In this document: positions 63,414 to 64,000 of the stretch, in pieces
How positions within the stretch are numbered: the stretch's first letter is position 1
How the letters are laid out: every line of letters starts with the position of its first letter
NCBI RefSeq assembly: GCF_029590555.1
Contig: NZ_CP081001.1
Coordinates: 2,170,001 to 2,234,000 of the forward strand
Length of the DNA stretch: 64,000 nt
Source of the DNA: Sphingobium sp. V4
GTDB taxonomy: Bacteria; Pseudomonadota; Alphaproteobacteria; Sphingomonadales; Sphingomonadaceae
Direction: 5' to 3'
Notes under the pieces: generated by a model
Seen by the model: the letters and a program-made list of their open reading frames with translations, nothing else
Databases searched by the model: none
What the model was told of the DNA's origin: nothing
Translations under genes and position numbers: made by a program

Positions 63414-64000
63414 CGCGCCCCCCCTCGCTCCGTTCGCCGTTTCGCTCGGCGATCCGGCGGGGATCGGGCCGGAGATCGTCGCCAAGAGCTGGGTGATGCG
63501 GGAGGCGCGCGGCCTGCCGCCCTTCTTCGCGGTCGGCGACATCGCCTCGCTGCGCGCCGTGTGGCTCGGGCCGGTCGTCCAGATCGACAGTCCGGAGGAA
63601 GCCGCCGACGCCTTCGGATCGTCCCTTCCCTGCCTCCAGGTCGCGCAGGCGGGCGACATCGTTCCGGGCAGCCCCTGTGTCGATGGCGCCCGTACCGCTT
63701 TCCAGGCGCTGGAAGTCGCGGTCGGCCTGGCGCGATCGGGATCGGCAGGCGGCGTCGTCACGGCCCCGGTGGGGAAGGAACAGCTGTACGGGGTCGGCTT
63801 CACCCATCCCGGCCAGACCGAATTCATCGCGGAACGCTGCGGAGTTGCGCCGCACAATGCCGTCATGATGCTGGCCGGCCCGTCACTGAAAGTCGTGCCC
63901 ATCACGATCCACATCCCGATCGCGGAAGTGCCCGCCGCCCTGACCATCGACCTGATCCGCAGCCGCGCGCTGACCACCGCCAAGGGATTGCAACGCAATT
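63391..64000 (+). CDS. pdxA: 4-hydroxythreonine-4-phosphate dehydrogenase PdxA, N-terminal part
   Basis: A step of vitamin B6 synthesis. The ATG at 63391 lies inside surA, 23 bases before its stop, and reads MPSSNITDAPPLAPFAVSLGDPAGIGPEI, written here in two pieces as MPSSNITDAPPLAPFAVSLG then DPAGIGPEI. The GDPAGIGPEI and GFTHPGQTEFIAERC motifs are typical PdxA. About 203 codons are visible; the gene runs off the right edge. Confidence 0.94.
   Translation, partial: MPSSNITDAPPLAPFAVSLGDPAGIGPEIVAKSWVMREARGLPPFFAVGDIASLRAVWLGPVVQIDSPEEAADAFGSSLPCLQVAQAGDIVPGSPCVDGARTAFQALEVAVGLARSGSAGGVVTAPVGKEQLYGVGFTHPGQTEFIAERCGVAPHNAVMMLAGPSLKVVPITIHIPIAEVPAALTIDLIRSRALTTAKGLQRN

Noticed and set aside
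62016..63998. Minus-strand open frame of 660 codons
   Set aside because: Antisense to surA and pdxA; same composition artefact.

Overview
The window looks like chromosomal DNA from a sphingomonad (Alphaproteobacteria, Sphingomonadaceae, probably Sphingobium or a close relative). The evidence is the very high G+C, the dcw gene order with a small extra gene between murC and murB, PstC/PstA with long N-terminal extensions, a NepR-like protein, and several alphaproteobacterial dispersed palindromic repeats. No rRNA, prophage, intact insertion sequence or CRISPR array is visible. One tRNA (Arg, anticodon TCT) is present.

Region 1 (1-15.5 kb, minus strand) is the division and cell wall cluster, read from right to left: mraZ-rsmH-ftsL-ftsI-murE-murF-mraY-murD-ftsW-murG-murC-small ORF-murB-ddl-ftsQ. 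Most junctions are ATGA, TGATG or TTGA overlaps, so it is very probably one operon. Upstream of mraZ lies a ladder of GGGA boxes with an exact 10-bp period, the expected MraZ operator. It overlaps the 3' end of the preceding gene. MurD carries an in-frame insertion of about 30 residues encoded by a dispersed palindromic repeat.

Region 2 (15.6-31 kb) holds cysK with two membrane-protein genes, a SleB-type hydrolase, a structured non-coding region before an entericidin lipoprotein, a DUF2239 gene with a dyad operator, xthA, erpA, an M23 peptidase, the coupled set glnE-bcp-DUF455, an orphan NepR-like gene, a zinc metallopeptidase, and a patatin plus 3-hydroxybutyrate dehydrogenase pair. A repeat-filled gap follows.

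Region 3 (31-42 kb) is more accessory. It has secreted peptidases (S10, M20), an alpha/beta hydrolase of deviant composition, a divergent SDR/TetR pair, and a five-gene minus-strand group. That group encodes a nucleotidyltransferase, an HprK-like kinase, a PqqD-like protein, a glycosyltransferase and a small Tat-exported protein. It is the best candidate for a poorly described system in the window.

Region 4 (41.7-49 kb, plus strand) is the phosphate regulon phoR-pstSCAB-phoU-phoB, with a three-unit Pho box overlapping the end of phoR. Region 5 (49.4-64 kb) is housekeeping: an L,D-transpeptidase, a small lipoprotein, def, a broken VOC gene, recR, fmt-truA, a queuosine precursor transporter, tRNA-Arg, a GST, ndk, holC-pepA, and the divergent lptD-surA-pdxA operon, cut by the window edge.
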